DNA of 35,152 nucleotides from Utricularia gibba (Eukaryota; Streptophyta; Magnoliopsida; Lamiales; Lentibulariaceae). The position numbers and the translations under genes were made by a program. Of this stretch, positions 1-12,197 are shown piece by piece. The stretch covers positions 1-35,152 of the forward strand of contig NEEC01000223.1 of NCBI GenBank assembly GCA_002189035.1, in the 5' to 3' direction. The stretch's first letter is position 1. Each line of letters begins with the position of its first letter. The notes under the pieces are model-generated. The model made no database searches. It was not told the origin of the DNA and saw only the letters and a program-made list of their open reading frames with translations.

Positions 1-1338
1 CGTTTTGTGGTGGAGTCTCGCTGGGAACTTTGTCCTGGACCTCGATTCTTATGTCTTATGAGGTCAACCGGATGCAAATCGATGAAAAAAAAATTGATGC
101 ATTTGTTTAAATTACGATATCACGTGCACCTACATGATTTTTCACACTTACTTTATACTTGAGGAGGTGGTCTTGGGGGCAAGAGGAACCAGACAACGGT
201 CATATTAGGCTTGGGCCGAAAGTAAGGTTTAGCCCGGCAAAGAAAGTGATGTATTTATTAACGTTCGGTTTTCAGGGTTGCCTACATGGTTTTCCAAGGA
301 AAAGCTTTCGTTTTGTGGCGGCCGCTCTCGCAGGGCACTTGGTCCGGGCCCCTGATTCTTTATGGCTCATGAGGACAAAAGGATGCAAATCGATGAAAAT
401 AATGATGCATTTGTTTAAATTACGATGTCGCGTGCACCCCAAATGATTTTTTTAACAACATACTTTATACATGAGGAGGCGGTCTTGGGGGCACTTGGAA
501 CCGGAAAAAGATCAGCTTAGGCTTGGGCCGAAAGTAAGTTGTAGCCCGGCAAAGAAAGTGATGTATTTATTATCGTTCGGTTTTTGGGGTTCCTACATGG
601 TTTTTCAAGGAACATCTTCTCGTTTTGTGGTGGCTAGTCTCGCTGGGAACATGGTCCTTGACCCCGATTCTGTATGGCTCATGGGGTCAACCGGATGCAA
701 ATCGAAGAAAAAAAATGATGCATTTGTTTAAATTACGATATCACGTGCACCCCACATGATTTTTTCGACAACTTACTTTATACATGGGGAGGCGGTCTGG
801 GGGTACCTGGAACCGGAAAATGGTCAGCTTAGGCTTGGGCCGATAGTAAGTTGTAGCCCGGCAAAGAAAGTGATGTATTTATTAACGTTCGGTTTTCGGG
901 GTTGCCTACATGGTTTTTCAAGGAACATCTTCCCGTTTGTGTGGCTAGTCTCGCTGGGAACTTTGTCCTGGACCTCGATTCTTTATGTCTTATGAGGTCA
1001 AAAGGATGCAAATCGATGAATACAATGATGCATTTGTTTCAATTACGATATCACGTGCACCCACATGATTTTTTCGACAACTTACTTTATACATGGGGAG
1101 GCGGTCTTGGGGGGTACCTGGAACCGGAAAATGGTCAGCTTAGGCTTGGGCCGATAGTAAGTTGTAGCCCGGCAAAGAAAGTGATGTATTTATTAACGTT
1201 CGGTTTTCGGGGTTGCCTACATGGTTTTTCAAGGAACATCTTCCGTTTTGTGTGGCTAGTCTCGCTGGGAACTTTGTCCTGGACCTCGATTCATTATGTC
1301 TTATGAGGTCAACCGGATGCAAATCGATGAAAAAAATT
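1..1338 (+). repeat. Satellite block: partial monomer, then A-B-E/F-F
   Basis: The window opens inside a monomer of F-like sequence (1-95). It is followed by A (96-403, with GCGGCCGC and GGGCCC), B (404-716), an E/F chimera (717-1026, F-like body with the E tail 'gaatacaat') and F (1027-1338). The chimera suggests exchange between neighbouring subtypes. Confidence 0.75.
717..1026 (+). repeat. Representative satellite monomer, an ancient 155+155 bp dimer
   Basis: This monomer shows the internal structure clearly. Half 1 (717-871) begins GATGCATTTGTTT and half 2 (872-1026) begins GATGTATTTATTA. Collinear matches follow: 'acatgattttttc' at offset 37 against 'acatggtttttc' at offset 36, 'gaggcggtct' near offset 72 against 'gtggctagtctc' near offset 69, and ends 'aaagaaagt' against 'gaatacaat' just before the next GATG. 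The rest of the halves has diverged strongly. The dimer reading was made by eye, without an alignment score. Confidence 0.7.
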
Positions 1339-3208
1339 GATGCATTTGTTTAAATTACGATATCATGTGCACCCTACATGATTTTTTCAACACTTACTTT
1401 ATACTTGAGGAGGTGGTCTTGGGGGGCAAGAGGAACCAGACAACGGTCATATTAGGCTTGGGCCGAAAGTAAGTTTAGCCCGGCAAAGAAAGTGATGTAT
1501 TTATTAACGTTCGGTTTTCAGGGTTGCCTACATGGTTTTCCAAGGAAAAGCTTTTCGTTTTGTGGCGGCCGCTCTCGCAGGGGCACTTGGTCCGGGCCCT
1601 GATTCTTTATGGCTCATGAGGACAAAAGGATGCAAATCGATGAAAATAATGATGCATTTGTTTAAATTACGATGTCGCGTGCACCCCAAATGATTTTTTT
1701 AACAACATACTTATACATGAGGAGGCGGTCTTGGGGGGCACTTGGAACCGGAAAAAGATCAGCTTAGGCTTGGGCCGAAAGTAAGTTGTAGCCCGGCAAA
1801 GAAAGTGATGTATTTATTATCGTTCGGTTTTTGGGGTTGCCTACATGGTTTTTCAAGGAACATCTTCTCGTTTTGTGGTGGCTAGTCTCGCTGGGAACAT
1901 GGTCCTTGACCCGATTCTGTATGGCTCATGGGGTCAACCGGATGCAAATCGAAGAAAAAAATGATGCATTTGTTTAAATTACGATATCACGTGCACCCTA
2001 CATGATTTTTTCGACAACTTACTTTATACATGGGGAGGCGGTCTTGGGGGTACCTGGAACCGGAAAATGGTCAGCGTAGGCTTGGGCCGATAGTAAGTTG
2101 TAGCCCGACAAATAAAGTAATGTATTTATTATCGTTCGGTTTTCGGGCTGCCTAATGCTTTTTGAAAGAACATCTTCTCGTTTTATGGCGGCCAGTCTCG
2201 CTGGGAACTTGGTCCTTGACCCTGGTTCTGTATGGCTCATGGGGTCAACCGATGCAAATCGATGAAAAAATGATGCATTTGTTTAAATTGCGATATCACG
2301 TGCACCCACATGATTTTTTAACAACTTACTTTATACTTGAGGAGGCGATCTTAGGGGCACCTCGAACAGGACAAAGGTAAGGTTTGGCTTGCGCCAAGAG
2401 TTAGTTGTAGCCCGACAAAGAAAGTGATGTATTTATTATCGTTCGGTTTTTGGGGTTGCCTACATGGTTTTTCAAGGAACATCTTCTCGTTTTGTGGCAG
2501 CCAGTCTCGCTGGGAGCTTTGTCCTGGACCCCGATTCTGTATGGCCCATGGGGTCAAAAGGATGCAAATCGATGAATACAATGATGCATTTGTTTCAATT
2601 ACGATATCACGTGCACCCCACATGATTTTTTCGACAACTTACTTTATACATGGGGAGGCGGTCTTGGGGGGTACCTGGAACCGGAAAATGGTCAGCTTAG
2701 GCTTGGGCCGATAGTAAGTTGTAGCCCGGCAAAGAAAGTGATGTATTTATTATCGTTCGGTTTACGGGGGTTTCCTACATGGTTTTTCAAGGAACATCTT
2801 CTCGTTTTGTGGCAGCCAGTCTCGCTGGGACTTTGTCCTGGACCCGATTCTGTATGGCTCATGGGGTCAAAAGGATGCAAATCGATGAATACAATGATGC
2901 ATTTGTTTCAATAACGATATCACGTGCACCCCACATGATTTTTTCGACAACTTACTTTATACATGGGGAGGCGGTCTTGGGGGGTACCTGGAACCGGAAA
3001 ATGGTCAGCTTAGGCTTGGGCCGATAGTAAGTTGTAGCCCGGCAAAGAAAGTGATGTATTTATTAACGTTCGGTTTTCGGGGTTGCCTACATGGTTTTTC
3101 AAGGAACATCTTCCGTTTTGTGGTGGCTAGTCTCGCTGGGAACTTTGTCCTGGACCTCGATTCTTTATGTCTATGAGGTCAACCGGATGCAAATCGATGA
3201 AAAAAATT
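1339..3208 (+). repeat. Higher-order repeat A-B-C-D-E-F (six monomers)
   Basis: Monomers start at 1339 (A), 1651 (B), 1963 (C), 2272 (D with an E-type second half), 2583 (E) and 2896 (F). The unit is about 1.87 kb. The A-then-B-then-C-then-D order recurs in the following blocks, so this is a higher-order repeat and not a random mixture. Confidence 0.8.
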
Positions 3209-5680
3209 GATGCATTTGTTTAAATTACGATATCACGTGCACCCTACATGATTTTTTTCAACAACTTACTTTATACTTGAGGAGGTGGTCTTGGGGGCAA
3301 GGAACCAGACAACGGTCATATTAGGCTTGGGCCGAAAGTAAGTTGTAGCCCGGCAAAGAAAGTGATGTATTTATTAACGTTCGGTTTTCAGGGTTGCCTA
3401 CATGGTTTTCCAAGGAAAAGCTTTTCGTTTTGTGGCGGCCGCTCTCGCAGGGCACTTGGTCCGGGCCCCTGATTCTTTATGGCTCATGAGGACAAAAGGA
3501 TGCAAATCGATGAAAATAATGATGCATTTGTTTAAATTACGATGTCACGTGCACCCCAAATGATTTTTTAACAACATACTTTATACAGGAGGCGGTCTTG
3601 GGGGCACTTGGAACCGGAAAAAGATCAGCTTAGGCTTGGGCCGAAAGTAAGTTGTAGCCCGGCAAAGAAAGTGATGTATTTATTATCGTTCGGTTTTTGG
3701 GGTTGCCTACATGGTTTTTCAAGGAACATCTTCTCGTTTTGTGGCTGCGCTGGAACATGGTCCTGACCCGATTCTGTATGGCTCATGGGGTCAACCGGAT
3801 GCAAATCGAAGAAAAAAATGATGCATTTGTTTTAAATTACGATATCACGTGCACCTACATGATTTTTTTCGACAACTTACTTTATACATGGGGAGGCGGT
3901 CTTGGGGGGTACCTGGAACCGGAAAATGGTCAGCGTAGGCTTGGGCCGATAGTAAGTTGTAGCCCGACAAATAAAGTGATGTATTTATTATCGTTCGGTT
4001 TTCGGAAGCTGCCTACATGCTTTTTGAAAGAACATCTTCTCGTTTTGGCGGCCAGTCTCGCTGGGAACTTGGTCCTTGACCCTGGTTCTGTATGGCTCAT
4101 GGGGTCAACCGGATGCAAATCGATGAAAAAAAATGATGCATTTGTTTAAATTGCGATATCACGTGCACCCCACATGATTTTTTCAACAACTTACTTTATA
4201 CTTGAGGAGGCGATCTTGGGTTCACCTCGAACAGGACAAAGGTAAGGTTTGGCTTGCGCCAAGAGTAGTTGTAGCCGACAAAAAAGTGATGTATTTATTA
4301 TCGTTCGGTTTTTGGGTTGCCTACATGGTTTTTCAAGGAACATCTTCTCGTTTTGTGGGCTAGTCTCGCTGGGAACTGGTCCTTGACCCCGATTCTGTAT
4401 GGCTCATGGGGTCAAATGCAAATCGATGAAAAAAAATGATGCATTTGTTTAAATTACGATATCACGTGCACCCCACATGATTTTTTCGACAACTACTTTA
4501 TACATGGGGAGGCGGTCTTGGGGGGTACCTGGAACCGGAAAATGGTCAGCTTAGGCTTGGGCCGATAGTAAGTTGTAGCCCGGCAAATAAAGTGATGTAT
4601 TTATTATCGTTCGGTTTTCGGGCTGCCTAAATGGTTTTTTCAAGAACATCTTCTCGTTTTGTGGCGGCCAGTCTCGCTGGGAACTTGGTCCTTGACCCCG
4701 ATTCTGTATGGCTCATGGGTCAACCGGATGCAAATCGAAGAAAAAAAATGATGCATTTGTTTAAATTACGATATCACGTGCACCCTACATGATTTTTTCG
4801 ACAACTTACTTTATACATGGGAGGCGGTCTTGGGGGGTACCTGGAACCGGAAAATGGTCAGCGTTAGGCTTGGGCCGATAGTAAGTTGTAGCCCGACAAA
4901 TAAAGTAATGTATTTATTATCGTTCGGTTTTCGGGCTGCCTAAATGCTTTTTGAAAGAACATCTTCTCGTTTTGGCGGCCAGTCTCGCTGGGAACTTGGT
5001 CCGACCCTGGTTCTGTATGGCTCATGGGTCAACCGGATGCAAATCGATGAAAAAAAATGATGCATTTGTTTAAATTGCGATATCACGTGCACCCCACATG
5101 ATTTTTTCAACAACTTACTTTATACATGAGGAGGCGATCTTAGGGTGCACCTCGAACAGGACAAAGGTAAGGTTTGGCTTGCGCCAAGAGTTAGTTGTAG
5201 CCCGACAAAGAAAGTGATGTATTTATTATCGTTCGGTTTTTGGGGTTGCCTACATGGTTTTCAAGGAACATCTTCGTTTTGTGGCAGCCAGTCTCGCTGG
5301 GAGCTTTGTCCTGGACCCCGATTCTGTATGGCTCATGGGGTCAAAAGGATGCAAATCGATGAATACAATGATGCATTTGTTTCAATTACGATATCACGTG
5401 CACCCACATGATTTTTTCGACAACTTACTTTATACATGGGGAGGCGGTCTTGGGGGGTACCTGGAACCGGAAAATGGTCAGCTTAGGCTTGGGCCGATAG
5501 TAAGTTGTAGCCCGGCAAAGAAAGTGATGTATTTATTATCGTTCGGTTTTCGGGGTTCCTACATGGTTTTTCAAGGAACATCTTCTCGTTTTGTGGCAGC
5601 CAGTCTCGCTGGGAGCTTTGTCCTGGACCCCGATTCTGTATGGCTCATGGGTCAAAAGGATGCAAATCGATGAATACAAT
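3209..5680 (+). repeat. Expanded higher-order repeat A-B-C-D-E'-C-D-E (eight monomers)
   Basis: Monomers start at 3209 (A), 3521 (B, 299 bp), 3820 (C), 4135 (D), 4438 (E'-like), 4750 (C), 5059 (D/E) and 5370 (E). The block is about 2.47 kb. Relative to the basic order it carries an internal repeat of C-D, consistent with unequal exchange out of register by monomers. Confidence 0.75.
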
Positions 5681-7534
5681 GATGCATTTGTTTCAATTAC
5701 GATATCACGTGCACCCACATGATTTTTTCGACAACTTACTTTATACATGGGGAGGCGGTCTTGGGGGGCAAGAGGAACCAGACAACGGTCATATTAGGCT
5801 TGGGCCGAAAGTAAGTTGTAGCCCGGCAAAAAAAGTGATGTATTTATTAACGTTCGGTTTTCAGGGTTGCCTACATGGTTTTCCAAGGAAAAGCTTTCGT
5901 TTGGCGGCCGCTCTCGCAGGGCACTTGGTCCGGGCCCCTGATTCTTTATGGCTCATGAGGACAAAAGGATGCAAATCGATGAAAATAATGATGCATTTGT
6001 TTAAATTACGATGTCGCGTGCACCCCAAATGATTTTTTAACAACATACTTTATACATGAGGAGGCGGTCTTGGGGGCACTTGGAACCGGAAAAAGATCAG
6101 CTTAGGCTTGGGCCGAAAGTAAGTTGTAGCCCGGCAAAGAAAGTGATGTATTTATTATCGTTCGGTTTTTGGGGTTGCCTACATGGTTTTTCAAGGAACA
6201 TCTTCTCGTTTTGTGGTGGCTAGTCTCGCTGGGAACATGGTCCTTGACCCCGATTCTGTATGGCTCATGGGGTCAACCGGATGCAAATCGAAGAAAAAAA
6301 TGATGCATTTGTTTAAATTACGATATCACGTGCACCCTACATGATTTTTTCGACAACTTACTTTATACATGGGGAGGCGGTCTTGGGGGTACCTGGAACC
6401 GGAAATGGTCAGCGTAGGCTTGGGCCGATAGTAAGTTGTAGCCCGAAATAAAGTAATGTATTTATTATCGTTCGGTTTTCGGAAGCTGCCTAAATGCTTT
6501 TTGAAAGAACATCTTCTCGTTTTATGGCGGCCAGTCTCGCTGGGAACTTGGTCCTTGACCCTGGTTCTGTATGGCTCATGGGGTCAACCGGATGCAAATC
6601 GATGAAAAAAATGATGCATTTGTTTAAATTGCGATATCACGTGCACCCCACATGATTTTTTCAACAACTTACTTTATACTTGAGGAGGCGATCTTAGGGT
6701 GCACCTCGAACAGGACAAAGGTAAGGTTTGGCTTGCGCCGAGAGTTAGTTGTAGCCCGACAAAGAAAGTGATGTATTTATTATCGTTCGGTTTTCGGGGT
6801 GCCTACATGGTTTTTAAGGAACGCTTCTCGTTTTGTGGTGGCCAGTCTCGCTGGGAACTTGGTCCTGACCCCGATTCTGTATGCTCATGGGTCAACCGGA
6901 TGCAAATCGATGAAAAAAAATGATGCATTTGTTTAAATTACGATATCACGTGCACCCCACATGATTTTTTCGACAACTACTTTATACATGAGGAGGCGTC
7001 TTGGGGCAGGAACCGGAAAAGGTCAGCTTTTGGCACCGATAGTAAGTTGTAGCCCGGCAAAGAAAGTGATGTATTTATTATCGTTCGGTTTACGGGGGCT
7101 TCCTACATGGTTTTTCAAGGAGCATCTTCTCGTTTTGTGGCAGCCAGTCTCGCTGGGAGCTTTGTCCTGGACCCCGATTCTGTATGGCTCATGGGGTCAA
7201 AAGGATGCAAATCGATGAATACAATGATGCATTTGTTTCAATTACGATATCACGTGCACCCCACATGATTTTTTCGACAACTTACTTTATACATGGGAGG
7301 CGGTCTTGGGGGGTACCTGGAACCGGAAAATGGTCAGCTTAGGCTTGGGCCGATAGTAAGTTTGTAGCCCGGCAAAGAAAGTGATGTATTTTATTATCGT
7401 TCGGTTTTCGGGGGTTCCTACATGGTTTTCAAGGAACATCTTCTCGTTTTGTGGCGCCAGTCTCGCTGGGCTTTGTCCTGGACCCCGATTCTGTATGGCT
7501 CATGGGTCAAAAGGATGCAAATCGATGAAACAAT
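5681..7534 (+). repeat. Higher-order repeat A-B-C-D-E-E (six monomers)
   Basis: Monomers start at 5681 (A), 5990 (B), 6302 (C), 6613 (D), 6922 (E with a shortened first half) and 7226 (E). Diagnostic sites are GCGGCCGC in A, 'cctaaatgctttttgaaag' in C, 'cctcgaacaggacaaagg' in D and 'gggagctttgtcctgg' in E. Confidence 0.8.
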
Positions 7535-9076
7535 GATGCATTTGTTTAATTACGATATCACGTGCACCCCACATGATTTTTTCGACAACTTACTTTATAC
7601 ATGGGGAGGCGGTCTTGGGGGGCAAGAGGAACCAGACAACGGTCATATTAGGCTTGGGCCGAAAGTAAGTTGTAGCCCGGCAAAGAAAGTGATGTATTTA
7701 TTAACGTTCGGTTTTCAGGGTTTCCTACATGGTTTTCCAAGGAAAAGCTTTTCGTTTTGTGGCGGCCGTCTCGCAGGGCACTTGGTCCGGGCCCCTGATT
7801 CTTTATGGCTCATGAGGACAAAAGGATGCAAATCGATGAAAATAAATGATGCATTTGTTTAAATTACGATGTCGCGTGCACCCCAAATGATTTTTTTAAC
7901 AACATACTTTATACATGAGGAGGCGGTCTTGGGGGCACTTGGAACCGGAAAAAGATCAGCTTAGGCTTGGGCCGAAGTAAGTTGTAGCCCGGCAAAGAAA
8001 GTGATGTATTTATTATCGTTCGGTTTTTGGGGTTGCCTACATGGTTTTTCAAGGAACATCTCTCGTTTTGTGGTGGCTAGTCTCGCTGGGAATGGTCCTT
8101 GACCCCGATTCTGTATGGCTCATGGGGTCAACCGGATGCAAATCGAAGAAAAAATGATGCATTTGTTTAAATTACGATATCACGTGCACCCTACATGATT
8201 TTTTCGACAACTTACTTTATACATGGGGAGGCGGTCTTGGGGGTACCTGGAACCGGAAAATGGTCAGCGTAGGCTTGGGCCGATAGTAAGTTGTAGCCCG
8301 ACAAATAAAGTATGTATTTATTATCGTTCGGTTTTCGGAAGCTGCCTACATGCTTTTTGAAAGAACATCTTCTCGTTTTATGGCGGCCAGTCTCGCTGGG
8401 AACTTGGTCCTTGACCCTGGTTCTGTATGGCTCATGGGGTCAACCGGATGCAAATCGATGAAAAAAAAATGATGCATTTGTTTAAATTGCGATATCACGT
8501 GCACCCACATGATTTTTTCAACAACTTACTTTATACTTGAGGAGGCGATCTTAGGGTGCACCTCGAACAGGACAAAGGTAAGGTTTGGCTTGGCCGAGAG
8601 TTAGTTGTAGCCCGACAAAGAAAGTGATGTATTTATTATCGTTCGGTTTTCGGGGTGCCTACATGGTTTTTCAAGGAACATCTTCTCGTTTTGTGGTGGC
8701 CAGTCTCGCTGGGAACTTGGTCCTGACCCCGATTCTGTATGCTCATGAGGTCAACCGGATGCAAATCGATGAAAAAAATGATGCATTTGTTTAAATTACG
8801 ATATCACGTGCACCCCACATGATTTTTTAACAACTTACTTTACATGGGAGGCGTCTTGGGGGCATTTGGAACGGGAAAAGGTAAGGTTTACCGAAGTAGT
8901 TGTAGCCGGCAAAGAAAGTGATGTATTTATTATCGTTCGGTTTACGGGGGCTTCCTACATGGTTTTTCAAGGAGCATCTTCTCGTTTTGTGGCAGCCAGT
9001 CTCGCTGGGAGCTTTGTCTGGACCCCGATTCTGTATGGCTCATGGGGTCAAAAGGATGCAAATCGATGAATACAAT
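7535..9076 (+). repeat. Higher-order repeat A-B-C-D-E (five monomers)
   Basis: Monomers start at 7535 (A, with the NotI motif reduced by a small deletion), 7848 (B), 8156 (C), 8471 (D) and 8780 (297 bp, with a G-like 'gcatttggaacggg' first half and an E second half). The unit is about 1.54 kb. Confidence 0.8.
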
Positions 9077-10636
9077 GATGCATTTGTTTCAATTACGATA
9101 TCACGTGCACCCCACATGATTTTTTCGACAACTTACTTTATACATGGGGAGGCGGTCTTGGGGGCAAGAGGAACCAGACAACGGTCATATTAGGCTTGGG
9201 CCGAAAGTAAGTTGTAGCCCGGCAAAGAAAGTGATGTATTTATTAACGTTCGGTTTTCAGGGTTTCCTACATGGTTTTCCAAGGAAAAGCTTTTCGTTTT
9301 GTGGCGGCCGCTCTCGCAGGGCACTTGGTCCGGGCCCCTGATTCTTTATGGCTCATGAGGACAAAAGGATGCAAATCGATGAAAATAATGATGCATTTGT
9401 TTAAATTACGATGTCGCGTGCACCCCAATGATTTTTTTAACAACATACTTTATACATGAGGAGGCGGTCTTGGGGGCACTTGGAACCGGAAAAAGATCAG
9501 CTTAGGCTTGGGCCGAAAGTAAGTTGTAGCCCGGCAAAGAAAGTGATGTATTTATTATCGTTCGGTTTTTGGGGTTGCCTACATGGTTTTTCAAGGAACA
9601 TCTTCTCGTTTTGTGGTGGCTAGTCTCGCTGGGAACATGGTCCTTGACCCCGATTCTGTATGGCTCATGGGGTAAACCGGATGCAAATCGAAGAAAAAAA
9701 ATGATGCATTTGTTTAAATTACGATATCACGTGCACCCTACATGATTTTTTCGACAACTTACTTTATACATGGGGAGCGGTCTTGGGGGTACCTGGAACC
9801 GGAAAATGGTCAGCGTAGGCTTGGGCCGATAGTAAGTTGTAGCCCGACAAATAAAGTAATGTATTTATTATCGTTCGGTTTTCGGAAGCTGCCTAAATGC
9901 TTTTTGAAAGAACATCTTCTCGTTTTGGCGGCCAGTCTCGCTGGGAACTTGGTCCTTGACCCTGGTTCTGTATGGCTCATGGGGTCAACCGGATGCAAAT
10001 CGATGAAAAAAAATGATGCATTTGTTTAAATTGCGATATCACGTGCACCCCACATGATTTTTTCAACAACTTACTTTATACATGAGGAGGCGATCTTAGG
10101 GTGCACCTCGAACAGGACAAAGGTAAGGTTTGGCTTGCCAAGAGTTAGTTGTAGCCCGACAAAGAAAGTGATGTATTATTATCGTTCGGTTTTTGGGTTG
10201 CCTACATGGTTTTCAAGGAACATCTTCTCGTTTTGTGGCAGCCAGTCTCGCTGGGAGCTTTGTCCTGGACCCCGATTCTGTATGGCTCATGGGGTCAAAA
10301 GGATGCAAATCGATGAATACAATGATGCATTTGTTTCAATTACGATATCACGTGCACCCACATGATTTTTTCGACAACTTACTTTATACATGGGGAGGCG
10401 GTCTTGGGGGGTACCTGGAACCGGAAAATGGTCAGCTTAGGCTTGGGCCGATAGTAAGTTGTAGCCCGGCAAAGAAAGTGATGTATTTATTATCGTTCGG
10501 TTTACGGGGGCTTCCTACATGGTTTTTCAAGGAACATCTTCTCGTTTTGTGGCAGCCAGTCTCGCTGGGAGCTTTGTTCTGGACCCCGATTCTGTATGGC
10601 TCATGGGTCAAAAGGATGCAAATCGATGAATACAAT
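9077..10636 (+). repeat. Higher-order repeat A-B-C-D-E (five monomers, cleanest unit)
   Basis: Monomers start at 9077 (A), 9390 (B), 9703 (C), 10015 (D/E) and 10324 (E), and the next A starts at 10637. The unit is 1560 bp. Spacing is 309-314 bp and each subtype marker is present, so this is the best template for the left-hand higher-order repeat. Confidence 0.82.
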
Positions 10637-12197
10637 GATGCATTTGTTTCAATTACGATATCACGTGCACCCCACATGATTTTTTCGACAACTTACTTTA
10701 TACATGGGGAGGCGGTCTTGGGGGGCAAGAGGAACCAGACAACGGTCATATTAGGCTTGGGCCGAAAGTAAGTTGTAGCCCGGCAAAGAAAGTGATGTAT
10801 TTATTAACGTTCGGTTTTAAGGGTTTCCTACATGGTTTTCCAAGGAAAAGCTTTTCGTTTTGTGGCGGCCGCTCTCGCAGGGCACTTGGTCCGGGCCCCT
10901 GATTCTTTATGGCTCATGAGGACAAAAGGATGCAAATCGATGAAAATAATGATGCATTTGTTTAAATTACGATGTCGCGTGCACCCCAAATGATTTTTTT
11001 AACAACATACTTTATACATGAGGAGACGGTCTTGGGGGTACCTGGAACCGGAAAATGGTCAGCTTAGGCTTGGGCCGATAGTAAGTTGTAGCCCGGCAAA
11101 GAAAGTGATGTATTTATTATCGTTCGGTTTCGGGGCTTCCTACATGGTTTTTCAAGGAACATCTTCTCGTTTTGTGGCAGCCAGTCTCGCTGGGAGCTTT
11201 GTCCTGGACCCCGATTCTGTATGGCTCATGGGGTCAAAAGGATGCAAATCGATGAATACAATGATGCATTTGTTTCAATTACGATATCACGTGCACCCCA
11301 CATGATTTTTTCGACAACTTACTTTATACATGGGGAGGCGGTCTTGGGGGGTACCTGGAACCGGAAAATGGTCAGCTTAGGCTTGGGCCGATAGTAAGTT
11401 GTAGCCCGGCAAAGAAAGTGATGTATTTATTAACGTTCGGTTTTCGGGGTTGCCTACATGGTTTTTCAAGGAACATCTTCCCGTTTTGTGGTGGCTAGTC
11501 TCGCTGGGAACTTTGTCCTGGACCTCGATTCTTTATGTCTTATGAGGTCAACCGGATGCAAATCGATGAAAAAAATTGATGCATTTGTTTAAATTACGAT
11601 ATCACGTGCACCCTACATGATTTTTTCAACAACTTACTTTATACTTGAGGAGGTGGTCTTGGGGGCAAGAGGAACCAGACAACGGTCATATTAGGCTTGG
11701 GCCGAAAGTAAGTTGTAGCCCGGCAAAGAAAGTGATGTATTTATTAACGTTCGGTTTTCAGGGTTGCCTACATGGTTTTCCAAGGAAAAGCTTTTCGTTT
11801 TGTGGCGGCCGCTCTCGCTGGGCACTTGGTCCGGGCCCTGATTCTTTATGGCTCATGAGGACAAAAGGATGCAAATCGATGAAAATAATGATGCATTTGT
11901 TTAAATTACGATGTCGTGTGCACCCCAAATGATTTTTTTAACAACATACTTTACATGAGGAGGCGGTCTTGGGGGCACTGGAACCGGAAAAAGATCAGCT
12001 TAGGCTTGGGCCGAAAGTAAGTTGTAGCCGCAAAGAAAGTGATGTATTTATTATCGTTCGGTTTTGGGGTTGCCTACATGGTTTTTCAAGGAACATCTTC
12101 TCGTTTTGTGGTGGCTAGTCTCGCTGGGAACTTGGTCCTTGACCCCGATTCTGTATGGCTCATGGGGTCAACCGGATGCAAATCGAAGAAAAAAAAT
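10637..12197 (+). repeat. Rearranged block A-E-F-A-B
   Basis: Monomers start at 10637 (A), 10951 (E, entered directly from A through 'gaggagacggtcttgggggtacc'), 11263 (F), 11578 (A) and 11890 (B). Elsewhere A is followed by B, so A-to-E at 10951 marks a deletion or exchange junction in the higher-order repeat. Confidence 0.7.

Noticed and set aside
159-446. Plus-strand ORFs of 60-192 codons throughout the satellite (pattern ...LGPKVSCSPAKKVMYLLSFGF...)
   Set aside because: The same frame recurs once per monomer with frequent shifts and stops, has no known domain, and similar-length ORFs occur on the opposite strand. They are shadows of a tandem repeat.
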